From DATARH01 sp963773625 (GTDB lineage Bacteria > Pseudomonadota > Alphaproteobacteria > ATCC43930 > CGMCC-115725), in assembly GCA_963773625.1 (NCBI GenBank), contig CAVZCJ010000003.1:1-64000 (forward strand): 64,000 nucleotides of DNA, read 5' to 3'. Position 1 is the stretch's first letter. Each line of letters begins with the position of its first letter. The notes beneath the pieces were generated by a model. The model was given only the letters and a program-made list of their open reading frames with translations. It ran no database searches and was not told the DNA's origin. Position numbers and translations under genes: made by a program. Of the stretch, positions 39,585-47,612 are shown in pieces.

Positions 39585-39706
39585 CGATGCATCAATTTAG
39601 GTACGAAAATCGATATCGTCAGCTATCGGAAAATACTTATAACGTTTATTTAACCCTGCTATCGTATTATTATATTTATATTTAATACGTTATGGGCTCA
39701 ACGATT
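39585..39706. other. AT-rich patch in intergenic DNA
   Basis: The stretch around 39630-39690 is dominated by A and T (for example TTATTATATTTATATTTAAT), sharply unlike the rest of the window. It contains motif 6. It may be a promoter region or a site for nucleoid proteins. Confidence 0.6.
39625..39636 (-). promoter_or_regulatory. FixJ-box-like motif 6
   Basis: Minus strand GTATTTTCCGAT within TAAGTATTTTCC, the copy closest to the FixJ box I recall (TAAGTA-TTTCC type). It reads toward the Spy-like gene. Confidence 0.5.
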
Positions 39707-39865
39707 TCAGCTCGACGCCGGGGCATTGGCGACGCGAAGTTGCGCCTGGGCTTCGGCGAGTAGCTCAGTCACCCGTTGGCGCGTTTCGGCCGTGTGGCGG
39801 TGGAGCTTCAGAAGCTCCTGATAATGCCGGATATTAAGGCGAATGATCTGCGGATCTTCCGTCAT
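39707..39865 (-). CDS. 52-residue helical protein cotranscribed with the ECF sigma
   Basis: MTEDPQIIRLNIRHYQELLK begins a single amphipathic helical protein (continuing LHRHTAETRQRVTELLAEAQ). The ATG follows AGGAGACTTCCTAA. It lies 51 bases after the sigma stop. It is not NepR-like. A regulator or anti-sigma role is possible from position only. Confidence 0.65.
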   Translation of the reverse strand: MTEDPQIIRLNIRHYQELLKLHRHTAETRQRVTELLAEAQAQLRVANAPASS

Positions 39866-39916
39866 TTAGGAAGTCTCCTAGTTGGGAGCCGCAGCGTCGG
39901 TGGCTGCGGACACCAC

Positions 39917-40498
39917 CTACCCGGTTATCGCCGGCAGCGCCGACCCTTCCGCACTTGCCGATAGGTGCGCCGCTTCCCGGCGAGGGGCGCGAATTTCGGT
40001 CGCAGAGCGCCGGTCAGGATCGACCCCCATCAGCTGGCACAGCGTAGCCCGCCCTCGCGAGAGACGCGAACGGACAGTCCCAACCGGGATCCCGAGCGCC
40101 GCACTGACTTCGGCGTAGGGCAAGCCCTCCAATCCGACCAGAAGGATCACGGTACGTTGCTCCGTGGGCAGTCGGCCCAGCGCGCGATCGAGATCGCGCA
40201 GTTCGAGGCGCTTCTCTTGATTGCCCGGCTGACTCAGTTGCGGAGCGGCGGCGTCGAATTCGACTGGCGCGCCGGCACGGATCGAGCGGCGGACATAGTT
40301 GACGTATTGATTGTGCAGGATCGTAAACAACCAGGCCCGCAGGTTGCTGCCGTCTCGCCAGAGGTGCAGCTTGGTAAGCGCGCGGGTGAGACATTCCTGA
40401 ACCAGGTCGTCAGCGTCGACGACATCGCGGATCAGCGCTCGTGCGTAACGTCGTAGGCTTGGAAGCTCCGCTTCGATCCTCTGTTGAATGTCCGTCAT
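39917..40498 (-). CDS. ECF-type sigma factor (EcfG/RpoE-like), island copy
   Basis: 193 residues. Region 2: DADDLVQECLTRALTKLHLW and LRAWLFTILHNQYVNYVRR; region 4: EQRTVILLVGLEGLPYAEVS and GIPVGTVRSRLSRGRATL. It is a close paralogue of the gene at 6325-6939. No zinc-finger anti-sigma is adjacent. Motif 7 lies 83 bases upstream, so the sigma is probably under the same control as the kinase operon, giving a regulatory cascade. Confidence 0.92.
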   Translation of the reverse strand: MTDIQQRIEAELPSLRRYARALIRDVVDADDLVQECLTRALTKLHLWRDGSNLRAWLFTILHNQYVNYVRRSIRAGAPVEFDAAAPQLSQPGNQEKRLELRDLDRALGRLPTEQRTVILLVGLEGLPYAEVSAALGIPVGTVRSRLSRGRATLCQLMGVDPDRRSATEIRAPRREAAHLSASAEGSALPAITG

Positions 40499-40580
40499 AG
40501 GTGGCTCCTTCCGCTTGCTGCGGCCGGTCGCGGGGGCCGGCAGAGCCGAATTTACCCGGGAGCCGAGGGGTCGCAGCAGC

Positions 40581-40592
40581 CTCGGAAACTAC
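40581..40592 (-). promoter_or_regulatory. FixJ-box-like motif 7, upstream of the ECF sigma
   Basis: Minus strand GTAGTTTCCGAG, exact consensus, in the 140-base gap between the kinase stop and the sigma start. Confidence 0.5.
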
Positions 40593-40638
40593 CCAAATGG
40601 GGTTGCCAGCCACAGCACCCGGGAACCGCCCGGCGCCT

Positions 40639-43600
40639 TCAGGGTGTTGCAGCGAGAGCCAGGCGGATCAGCGCCGGGATCGAGCGCGATCCTGTCTTTT
40701 TCATCACCGCGGCACGGTGGTTCTCGACCGTGCGCTGGCTGACGCCGAGATCGGCAGCGATGTTCTTGCTGGGGTGGCCGGCGAGCACCAGATCCATGAC
40801 CTGGCGCTGGCGGGCGGTGAGTCCAGCGAGCGAATTCGTTGCCGTTTCCTTCCAAGCGGATGCCTTTGCCGAGTCGCCTGCTTGCTCTAGGGCGCGCTCT
40901 ACGCTGGAGAGCAGTTCTTTGTAACCCACAGGTTTTTCGATGAAGTCAGCGGCGCCGGCCTTCATCGCCTCGACCGCCATGGCGACGTCGCCGTGACCGG
41001 TGATCATGATCGCCGGCAGCCGATGTCTTTCGCTCTTGAGACGCTGCAGCAATTCGAGCCCACCCATGCCGGGCAGGCGGGCATCGACCACCAAACAGCC
41101 CTGGCGGCCGGGACGATAGACGTCGATGAAGGCCTCGCCGCTATCGTAGATTTCGACGGTCCGGCCGTCCGCCTCGAGCAGGTCGCGGAGCGCCTCGCGT
41201 ACGGCTCTGTCGTCGTCGATCACGAAGATCGCGGGCGGGCGATCGACAGGCCGCGCCGCCGGTCGTGGATCGGTGAGCAGCTGCTTGATCTGGTTGAGCA
41301 GCGCCGCCGTCGTCACGGGCTTGCCGAGGTGCGCGTGGCCGTGGCCGGCTATCTCGTGCAATGTTTCAGTGGAGATGTCCCCGCTGAGGATGATCGCCGG
41401 GATATCGTGCCCGAATGCCTGCTGCAAACCGGCGATGACCTGGAGCCCGTTCGGGCCGTTGGGCAGGTTGTAGTCGGCGAGAACAAGGTCCGGCCGCGCC
41501 GCTCCGCGCGCCGCCCACGCCAACGCCGCGTTGCCGTCCGTGGCGGTCATCGTGCGGTAGCCTTCGCCGTCGAGCAGGAGCTTGAGCATCTCGCGCACCG
41601 CGGGCTCGTCCTCGACGATGAGGATCGCCTTGCTGCGGCTTGTGGCAGCCTCGGGCTCAGGCCGAGCCCGCACCGGTCGAGCCGCCGGCATGTCCGCGCC
41701 AACCGGCACTTCGACCGAAAAGACCGAGCCCTTTCCCGGGCGGGATCGCACGTCGATCGCGTGGTCCAGCAGCTCCGCCAGGCGCTGCACGATCGCCAAG
41801 CCGAGACCGAGTCCCTTGCTGCGTTCGCGGGCCGGATTGTCGAGCTGGTGGAACTCCTCGAAAATCGCGGAAAGCTGGTCCGCGGGAATGCCGATGCCGG
41901 TGTCCCAGACCTCGATGCGCAGCTTGTCGCCGCTCCGCCGGCAGCCGAGCAGGATCCGTCCAGCCGCGGTGTATTTCACTGCATTCGAGACCAGGTTGCG
42001 GATCATCTGCGCGAGCAGCCGCGGATCGCTGCGCACGGTCAGACTGCTCCGGACCACGTGCAAGTCGAGGCGATCGACGGTCTCGTGATAGGCAAACTGG
42101 CTGCTCAGCTCGTCGAGCACGGCGTTGATCGGAAAATCGATAATCTCGCGGCGGACGACCCCAGCCTCGAGCTGATTGATGTCGAGGAGCGTATCGAGCA
42201 TCCCCGACATGGCGCTTACCGTTTCAGCCAAGCGGTCGACCAGCCCGAGGACGGTCTTGTCTGTGACCTTTTTCGCCATGATACCTTGCAGGAAGCTCAG
42301 CGTCTGCAGCGGCTGCCGCAAATCGTGGCTGGCGGCGGCGAGGAAACGAGATTTGCCGAGATTGGCCTGCTCGGCCTCGCGTTTGGCGGCGCCCAGCGCC
42401 TCGGCCGCGCGCCGGCGCTCGGTAATGTCATCGAACGACAGCAGGATTTTGGGTTTCCCGTGAGGCCCGTCGCGCAGCCGGCGGGCGTTGAGCAGCAGGA
42501 GCCGCGGGCCGAGGGTCGGGAGTTCGATCTCGATTTCGTAATCCTCGACGCGAGACGGCTCGACCTGCACCCGTTCGAGGAAGGTGCGCAGGCCCGAAGC
42601 GCCGGGGTGATGGTCGGTGATCGTTCCGAGCGGTTTTCCGGCGGCTTCCGCAGCCTCGATAGCGAAGGTGCGATAGAAGGAACGATTGGCGGAAACAACG
42701 CGCAATTCATCGTCAAGAACGACCAGCGGTTGGCGGATCGTGTCGATGATGCTGTCGGAATAGGCACGTGCTGACTGGATCTCCCGCTCCGCCGCCTTCA
42801 CCTCTGAGATGTCGGCGAAGGTGATGACTACTCCCTCGATCCGCATGTCCTGGGTTCGATAGGGGTGAATGCGGCGGATGTACCAGGCGCCGTTCGCAGC
42901 TTCGATCTCGCGACCGAGCGGCACGTAGCTGGTAAGCACCGCCCGGGCATCGGTGATCAGGTCGGGGTCGGTGGCAAGCGAGGTGAGGTCGGCGAGCGGC
43001 CGGCCGATATCGCTGACGATGACCCGGAACAGCGATGTCGCCGCCGGGGTGAAAAGGCGGATGTTGAGCTCGTTGTCCAAGAACAGCGTCGCGACACCGG
43101 TACTGTCGAGGATGTTCTGCAAGTCGTTGGACGTGTCGCGCTGTCGTTCCAGCGTTTCCTGAAGCTGACTGTTGAGGGCGGTAAGTTCCTCGTTGAGCGC
43201 CTGCAATTCCTCCTTCGAAGTAACCAGTTCCTCGTTGGTGGACTGGAACTCCTCGTTTACCGACATCGCTTCTTCGTTGATCGCCGTCTGTTCCGCGTTC
43301 GAGATCTCGAGCTCGCGGATGGCGTTCTGCAGTTCCTTGTGAGTGGCGTCGAGCTCGCGCTCGAGCTCGATAACGCGTGAGCCTCCGCCGGTCGGGATAG
43401 CGGCCCGAGCCGACGACTTCGCGCGATCAGGTTCGTCGACGAAGCTGACCAACAGCAAGCCTTCGCCTTCGCCCTCGCTCTGGAGCGGCTGCACCTCAAT
43501 GCTGACCGCGACCGAGTCGGCGCCGCGGCTAAGCCGCGCTCCGGTGCACCTGACGCGCGCGCGTTCCTCGCTGGCTTGCCGGATCGCCAACCCGAGTTTG

Positions 43601-45372
43601 TTGCGCAGCCCTTCGCGCGCCATAACCAAGAGGTCGCGGCTAGGCTCGCCCGCAGCTACCCGCAGATAGCGATCTGTCGCTCCCGAGAAATAAAGGCACT
43701 CGCCTTTGCGATCGATCAGAACCGAAGCCGGCGCGTAGGCCTCCAGCAATGCCCGCTGCGTCAGCTCGCGCGGACCGCCGCCGCGCGGCGCCCGCTGCCC
43801 GCCGGGCACTCGTGCGCCTGCGCCAGCATTGAACGGAATTTCGGTTCCCGCCGTCGGCGCGCGACCGACATGCCGAAAAATTCGGTGCACCTTGGAGATT
43901 GCCTCGAACCTGTCGCCAAGGCCGGCCACCGCCTCGGACCCGCCGAGGAAAAGCACGCCGCCGTCGCGGAGCGCGAAATCAAACAGCAGAAGAACCTTCT
44001 CCTGCGCTTCCGGGCGCAGATAGATCAGTAGATTGCGGCACGAGATCAGATCAAGCCTTGAGAACGGAGGGTCGGCCAACACATTCTGGGTCGTAAAGAC
44101 CACGAGCGCGCGCAGTTCCGGCACGATCCGATAGCCGCGATCCTCCTTTGTGAAAAAGCGAGCAAGCCGCGCCGGCGAGACGTCCGCCGCGATCGAATCC
44201 GGATAAATTCCTTCACGCGCAAACGCCACCGCATCGCCGTCGACATCCGAGGCGAAAATCTGCGGCGCGATTGTCTTCTTTGTCGCCGTGATTTCCTCAA
44301 GCAAGAGCATGGCGATGGAATAGGTTTCTTCACCGGTGCTGCAGCCGGCCACCCAAATCCGCAGCGGCCGGTCCGCCTCATGCCGGCGCACGAGATCGGG
44401 AATAATCTGCTCAGCCAACACCTCAAAAGCCTTGGCGTCGCGAAAGAAGCTCGTGACGTTGATCAGCACATCCTTGGCAAGCAGTTCCAGTTCAGTGGGG
44501 TTCTGCCTCAGAATGGCGAGGTATCGGTTGCCGTCGACGGTGGCGGCCGTCGCCATACGCCGCTCGATCCGGCGCCGCAGCGTGCCCGGTTTGTAGAATG
44601 TGAAGTCGTGCGCGGCCCGCGTCCGGAGCAGATCGACGATCGCGCCCATCCAGCCCGGGACATTGGTCTCCATAGCCAAGTCCTGGCGCGGACCCGCGAT
44701 CGGTATCCGAGCGGCATGCGCGACCATGATTTCGGGAATCTTGGCGACGGGCAGCACGAAATCGACGAGGCCGGTCATGATCGCGCTGCGTGGCATGCCA
44801 TCGTAGGCCGCGTCATCCGGGCTCTGCGCGATGACAAGCCCGCCCTTTTCCTTAATCGCTTTCAGTCCGAGGCTGCCATCGGCGCCAGTTCCCGACAGGA
44901 TCACGCAGATCGCGCGCTCGCCATACCCCGCCGCCAGCGAGCGCAGGAAAAAATCGAGCGGCAGGCGGGCCCCGCGGCGCTCCCGCGGCGCCGAGAGCTT
45001 GAGCCTGCCCTCGTGGATCGAGAGGTAAGTCGCCGGCGGAATGACGTAGACGTGCTCGCGCTCCAGCGGCAAACCATCGGCTGCCTGCAGTATCTTCATC
45101 TTGGTATGGCTGGCCAGCAGCTCGGCCATCATGCTGGCGTGAGTTGGGTCGAGATGCTGGATCAGGATGAAAGCCATCCCGTTATCTGCCGGCAGCGCGT
45201 CGAAGAGCTTGCGGAACGCATCGAGGCCGCCCGCCGACGCGCCGAGCGCGACGACTGGAAAGGCGATCTTGTCGGGTAGGGTCATCAAGGGAGGCGCACG
45301 TTCGGCCCCTGTCCGCTCGCCCGGCCGTGGACGAACTGCGGTGCCCCTTCCTGGCGGGTCTCCTTTTGCCAT
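40639..45372 (-). CDS. CheB-CheR-PAS-PAS-histidine kinase-receiver-FixJ fusion
   Basis: About 1577 residues, unbroken. Domains in order: CheB methylesterase (about 40-225; GASAGG, QHLDPTH, GTGADGS), CheR methyltransferase (260-510; AGCSTGEETYS), coiled coil (665-750), PAS (755-857), PAS (874-990), HisKA with HDLRQPLQTLS near 1016, HATPase (N box near 1127, DTGIGIP near 1160), receiver (1249-1365; VEDEPAVRE), second receiver (1384-1500; VIDDDRAVRE) and LuxR helix-turn-helix (1516-1577; SQRTVENHRAAVMKKTGS). The last two form a FixJ protein. Sensor, kinase and DNA-binding output are thus one chain. ATG 45372 is preferred; 45285 or a TTG at 45510 are possible. Confidence 0.93.
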   Translation of the reverse strand: MAKGDPPGRGTAVRPRPGERTGAERAPPLMTLPDKIAFPVVALGASAGGLDAFRKLFDALPADNGMAFILIQHLDPTHASMMAELLASHTKMKILQAADGLPLEREHVYVIPPATYLSIHEGRLKLSAPRERRGARLPLDFFLRSLAAGYGERAICVILSGTGADGSLGLKAIKEKGGLVIAQSPDDAAYDGMPRSAIMTGLVDFVLPVAKIPEIMVAHAARIPIAGPRQDLAMETNVPGWMGAIVDLLRTRAAHDFTFYKPGTLRRRIERRMATAATVDGNRYLAILRQNPTELELLAKDVLINVTSFFRDAKAFEVLAEQIIPDLVRRHEADRPLRIWVAGCSTGEETYSIAMLLLEEITATKKTIAPQIFASDVDGDAVAFAREGIYPDSIAADVSPARLARFFTKEDRGYRIVPELRALVVFTTQNVLADPPFSRLDLISCRNLLIYLRPEAQEKVLLLFDFALRDGGVLFLGGSEAVAGLGDRFEAISKVHRIFRHVGRAPTAGTEIPFNAGAGARVPGGQRAPRGGGPRELTQRALLEAYAPASVLIDRKGECLYFSGATDRYLRVAAGEPSRDLLVMAREGLRNKLGLAIRQASEERARVRCTGARLSRGADSVAVSIEVQPLQSEGEGEGLLLVSFVDEPDRAKSSARAAIPTGGGSRVIELERELDATHKELQNAIRELEISNAEQTAINEEAMSVNEEFQSTNEELVTSKEELQALNEELTALNSQLQETLERQRDTSNDLQNILDSTGVATLFLDNELNIRLFTPAATSLFRVIVSDIGRPLADLTSLATDPDLITDARAVLTSYVPLGREIEAANGAWYIRRIHPYRTQDMRIEGVVITFADISEVKAAEREIQSARAYSDSIIDTIRQPLVVLDDELRVVSANRSFYRTFAIEAAEAAGKPLGTITDHHPGASGLRTFLERVQVEPSRVEDYEIEIELPTLGPRLLLLNARRLRDGPHGKPKILLSFDDITERRRAAEALGAAKREAEQANLGKSRFLAAASHDLRQPLQTLSFLQGIMAKKVTDKTVLGLVDRLAETVSAMSGMLDTLLDINQLEAGVVRREIIDFPINAVLDELSSQFAYHETVDRLDLHVVRSSLTVRSDPRLLAQMIRNLVSNAVKYTAAGRILLGCRRSGDKLRIEVWDTGIGIPADQLSAIFEEFHQLDNPARERSKGLGLGLAIVQRLAELLDHAIDVRSRPGKGSVFSVEVPVGADMPAARPVRARPEPEAATSRSKAILIVEDEPAVREMLKLLLDGEGYRTMTATDGNAALAWAARGAARPDLVLADYNLPNGPNGLQVIAGLQQAFGHDIPAIILSGDISTETLHEIAGHGHAHLGKPVTTAALLNQIKQLLTDPRPAARPVDRPPAIFVIDDDRAVREALRDLLEADGRTVEIYDSGEAFIDVYRPGRQGCLVVDARLPGMGGLELLQRLKSERHRLPAIMITGHGDVAMAVEAMKAGAADFIEKPVGYKELLSSVERALEQAGDSAKASAWKETATNSLAGLTARQRQVMDLVLAGHPSKNIAADLGVSQRTVENHRAAVMKKTGSRSIPALIRLALAATP

Positions 45373-45506
45373 GCCGGTTCTTTCTCGCCGCAAAACCCCT
45401 GGGGACGCTCGCGGCGTCGCGATGATATCACGAAACTTAACGCCGGCGCGGCGAGCCCCATTTCCCGTCATGCGATGGGCCGGCCTGTTCAGCAAGGGCG
45501 TTGAGT

Positions 45507-45722
45507 TCAAACTGTGACAGGTATTCGAAGCCCTTCCTCCAACGCCAGGTTAAACGCGCCATTGGCTTTCGCAACGCCGCCGTGGCGGCAACGATCCATC
45601 ACAAAATCAGCGTAGGCGCGAGCGCGCGAGATGATCTCACCCGGCGCAAGCAGCAGGCCACTCGCATTGGCCGTTTGCCGCACCAGCTTGAGGCATTCGA
45701 GGCGGGGCCCTTCCGGTGTCAT
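45507..45722 (-). CDS. 71-residue hypothetical protein upstream of the kinase
   Basis: Begins MTPEGPRLECLKLVRQTANA and continues LLLAPGEIISRARAYADFVM. It looks like a folded helical protein. ATG 45722 overlaps the stop of the preceding small frame (ATGA), and its own stop lies close to the kinase, suggesting one translated unit. Family not recognised. Confidence 0.6.
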   Translation of the reverse strand: MTPEGPRLECLKLVRQTANASGLLLAPGEIISRARAYADFVMDRCRHGGVAKANGAFNLALEEGLRIPVTV

Positions 45723-45850
45723 GCTAATTCCCCGGCGGATGGATGAAGGGCTTGTCGTTGCTTCCGGGCGCCCCAGAACCCCACGATGGCCCTGGTGACG
45801 GCACCGATGACTGCACCCGCGCGGCAGATTTTATTTATGGGTGCCCTCAT
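45719..45850 (-). CDS. 43-residue basic small protein, first gene of the kinase operon
   Basis: MRAPINKICRAGAVIGAVTR, then AIVGFWGARKQRQALHPS. It has one weakly hydrophobic helix and a basic tail. The start at 45850 follows AGGGTGAGAAAA; a GTG at 45919 in the same frame would begin only 9 bases after motif 8. It overlaps the next gene by 4 bases. Function unknown. Confidence 0.5.
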   Translation of the reverse strand: MRAPINKICRAGAVIGAVTRAIVGFWGARKQRQALHPSAGELA

Positions 45851-45928
45851 TTTTCTCACCCTGGTTTCAGCAGAAAAAGCGGTTTTCTCGCCGTGCATCT
45901 TGTGGAGTGGCAAGGCCACGCCGGTAGG

Positions 45929-45940
45929 TTCGGAAACTAC
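45929..45940 (-). promoter_or_regulatory. FixJ-box-like motif 8, upstream of the kinase operon
   Basis: Minus strand GTAGTTTCCGAA. It reads toward the small genes that lead into the fused kinase, implying autoregulation. Confidence 0.5.
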
Positions 45941-45945
45941 TCACG

Positions 45946-46367
45946 CCGTCGCATGATCGGGCCAAACTGAATCGTCGAATGGTTGCTATGGGGCAATATC
46001 CGCTCTGTTCCATGTGATGGGGTGGACGCCCCCCGACGGCATCTGCGTGCCAAGGTGACGGCGTCAAACCACCGGTCACCAACGGACCCCCGCCCGTGTC
46101 GTCGCCATCGGCCATATTGCCAGGAGGATGCTCATCAGCGTCTTGTTTCGTTGATGTCGCGACCGCCAGGCACGACGGGCGCATCGGCGAGGATAACACG
46201 GCTGGGGTCGCATAACTCGGCACCCGCTCTCAACCCGACCCGCCGGTTCGCCTTGGCCGCCTGACGCCGGGTTTACGCCGAAAGCAGCCACCCAATTCGA
46301 TCGTGATAGTCTTTCCTTGGTTTGATAGTGCGCTTGAGTGTGATCGCGCAGCGACAAGGATGATCCG
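45946..46367. other. 420-base gap between kinase operon and LLM gene
   Basis: No convincing gene on either strand; frames here lack ribosome binding sites and family resemblance. It holds the second 22-bp repeat at 45993-46014. A GACAAGGATGATCC stretch just before 46368 gives a weak ribosome binding site for the next gene. Confidence 0.6.
45993..46014 (+). repeat. 22-bp direct repeat, copy 2
   Basis: Exact copy of 27595-27616 in the same orientation, here about 50 bases beyond motif 8. The other copy likewise lies on the upstream side of motif 1. Confidence 0.8.
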
Positions 46368-47276
46368 ATGAGAATTGGGGTCTCGCTCACGAGCAATCAC
46401 CCAGACGTGAAAGATCCGCGCGAGGGAGCGCGCTGGATGATCGAGCGGGCGGCGGCGGCACGCCATGCGGGGCTCACTTCGCTATTCATCGGCGACCAAC
46501 ACATGTCCCCCACCCCGTACTACCAGAACACGCCGATGCTGGGGCGGCTTCTCGCGGAGTGGGGCGCGGCTCCGGCCGGATGTTTGTTCCTACTCCCTCT
46601 GTGGCACCCGGTTCTGGTGGCTGAGCAGATCGGCACGCTAGCGGCTATCGCTGACGGCCGGTTCATCATGCAGTGCGGCCTCGGCTGGGGAGAGGACCGG
46701 TTCGCCGCTATGGGCGCCAACTTTCGGACGCGGCCCTCAGCTTTCGAGGAAGCTCTCGACATTGTCCGGCGCTTACTGGCTGGTGAAACTGTCAGTTCCT
46801 CTCGGCGGTTCAGGGTCACCGAAGCGAGCCTTGCCCTGCGTCCGGCAGAGCCTGTCGAGGTGTGGATCGGCGCCAGCGCATTGCCAGCGATTAACCGGGC
46901 AGCGCGACTCGCCGAGGGCTGGATCGCTAGTCCTAGTCTTACCCCCGAGGAGGCGCGCTTGCAGGCTGATATGTATCGTGAGGGATGCGCCGCGTGCGGC
47001 AGGCGCCCAGGCGCCATCGTCTTGCGGCGCGACATTTACGTCGGCGAGTCGTCGTCGGAGGCACGAGTAGTGCTAGAGCACGCATTGCGCCAAGGCTATC
47101 GCGGCGTTCCGGAAGAAGCCTTGATCGCCGGATCGGTCGATCAAGTCGTGGAGCAGTTTCGGGCTTATGGGGAACTCGGCTACACCGACATTCTCGTGCG
47201 CCACCTGATCAACGATCAGCCCAGGGTCCTGGCCTCCTTCGAGCGGTTAGCAGCGGCGCGCGCGGCACTGGCCTAG
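46368..47276 (+). CDS. LLM-class flavin/F420-dependent oxidoreductase, island copy
   Basis: 302 residues, luciferase-like barrel: MRIGVSLTSNHPDVKDPREG, GLTSLFIGDQHMSPTPYY, PVLVAEQIGTLAAIADGRF, MQCGLGWGEDRF and VEVWIGASALPAINRAARLA. It is only distantly like the one at 14779. It is the only plus-strand gene at this end of the island; substrate is unknown. Confidence 0.85.
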   Translation: MRIGVSLTSNHPDVKDPREGARWMIERAAAARHAGLTSLFIGDQHMSPTPYYQNTPMLGRLLAEWGAAPAGCLFLLPLWHPVLVAEQIGTLAAIADGRFIMQCGLGWGEDRFAAMGANFRTRPSAFEEALDIVRRLLAGETVSSSRRFRVTEASLALRPAEPVEVWIGASALPAINRAARLAEGWIASPSLTPEEARLQADMYREGCAACGRRPGAIVLRRDIYVGESSSEARVVLEHALRQGYRGVPEEALIAGSVDQVVEQFRAYGELGYTDILVRHLINDQPRVLASFERLAAARAALA

Positions 47277-47500
47277 TCGGATATTGGCCGCGATGGTAGG
47301 AGCCGAAATGGCTAGAACGGCGGTCACCATGTTGCAGGACCGGATAGAAGCAATCCGGCAAGAGGCTTACCCCGCGGGCTACGCGGCGGCGATGCAGGCG
47401 ATCCGAGACTTTGCCGCGAACCCCCTGCTTCTGCCGTATCGACGCGGCGCCGCTTGCGTGTCGATCAATAGAAACCGAGCGGCTCAGGTACTGTATCGGA

Positions 47501-47577
47501 TGGTAGCGGGGGGCGGATTTGAACCGCCGACCTTCGGCTTATGAGTCCGCTGCTCTGACCAACTGAGCTACCCCGCC
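47501..47577 (-). tRNA. tRNA-Met (CAU), elongator type
   Basis: 77 bases including the encoded CCA. Acceptor arm GGCGGGG/CCCCGCT, D arm GCTC-loop-GAGC, T arm GGCGG-TTCAAAT-CCGCC. The anticodon CAU is complementary to 47541-47543 in the loop CTCATAA. The anticodon stem (GCGGA/GCCGA) pairs at three of five positions, and position 1-72 is G-U. The G-U pair and the weak stem could reflect sequence error. It is not an initiator or lysidine-type Ile tRNA by its acceptor and D arm. Confidence 0.85.
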
Positions 47578-47612
47578 ACGCCGCGCGCATATAGGAGATG
47601 GGGGAGGGCGGG

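Larger units (their letters stand above)
27528..47577. mobile_element. Putative decayed genomic island inserted at tRNA-Met
   Basis: The intact tRNA-Met (47501-47577, minus) and a 41-base copy of its 3' part (27528-27568, same strand) enclose about 20 kb, the layout left by integration at a tRNA 3' end: the complete tRNA at one boundary, the duplicated 3' piece at the other. The enclosed DNA looks lower in GC than its flanks, holds accessory genes, shares a private motif in eight intergenic places, and has almost none of the frameshifts seen outside. No integrase, relaxase or phage gene is visible, and the fragment lacks two bases, so the element is old, immobile or not a true integrative element. 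Confidence 0.5.

Noticed and set aside
40578..40599. Reading the repeated motif as an EcfG promoter (GGAAC type) on the opposite strand
   Set aside because: In that orientation it points at the 3' ends of neighbouring genes and no conserved CGTT lies 16 to 17 bases on.
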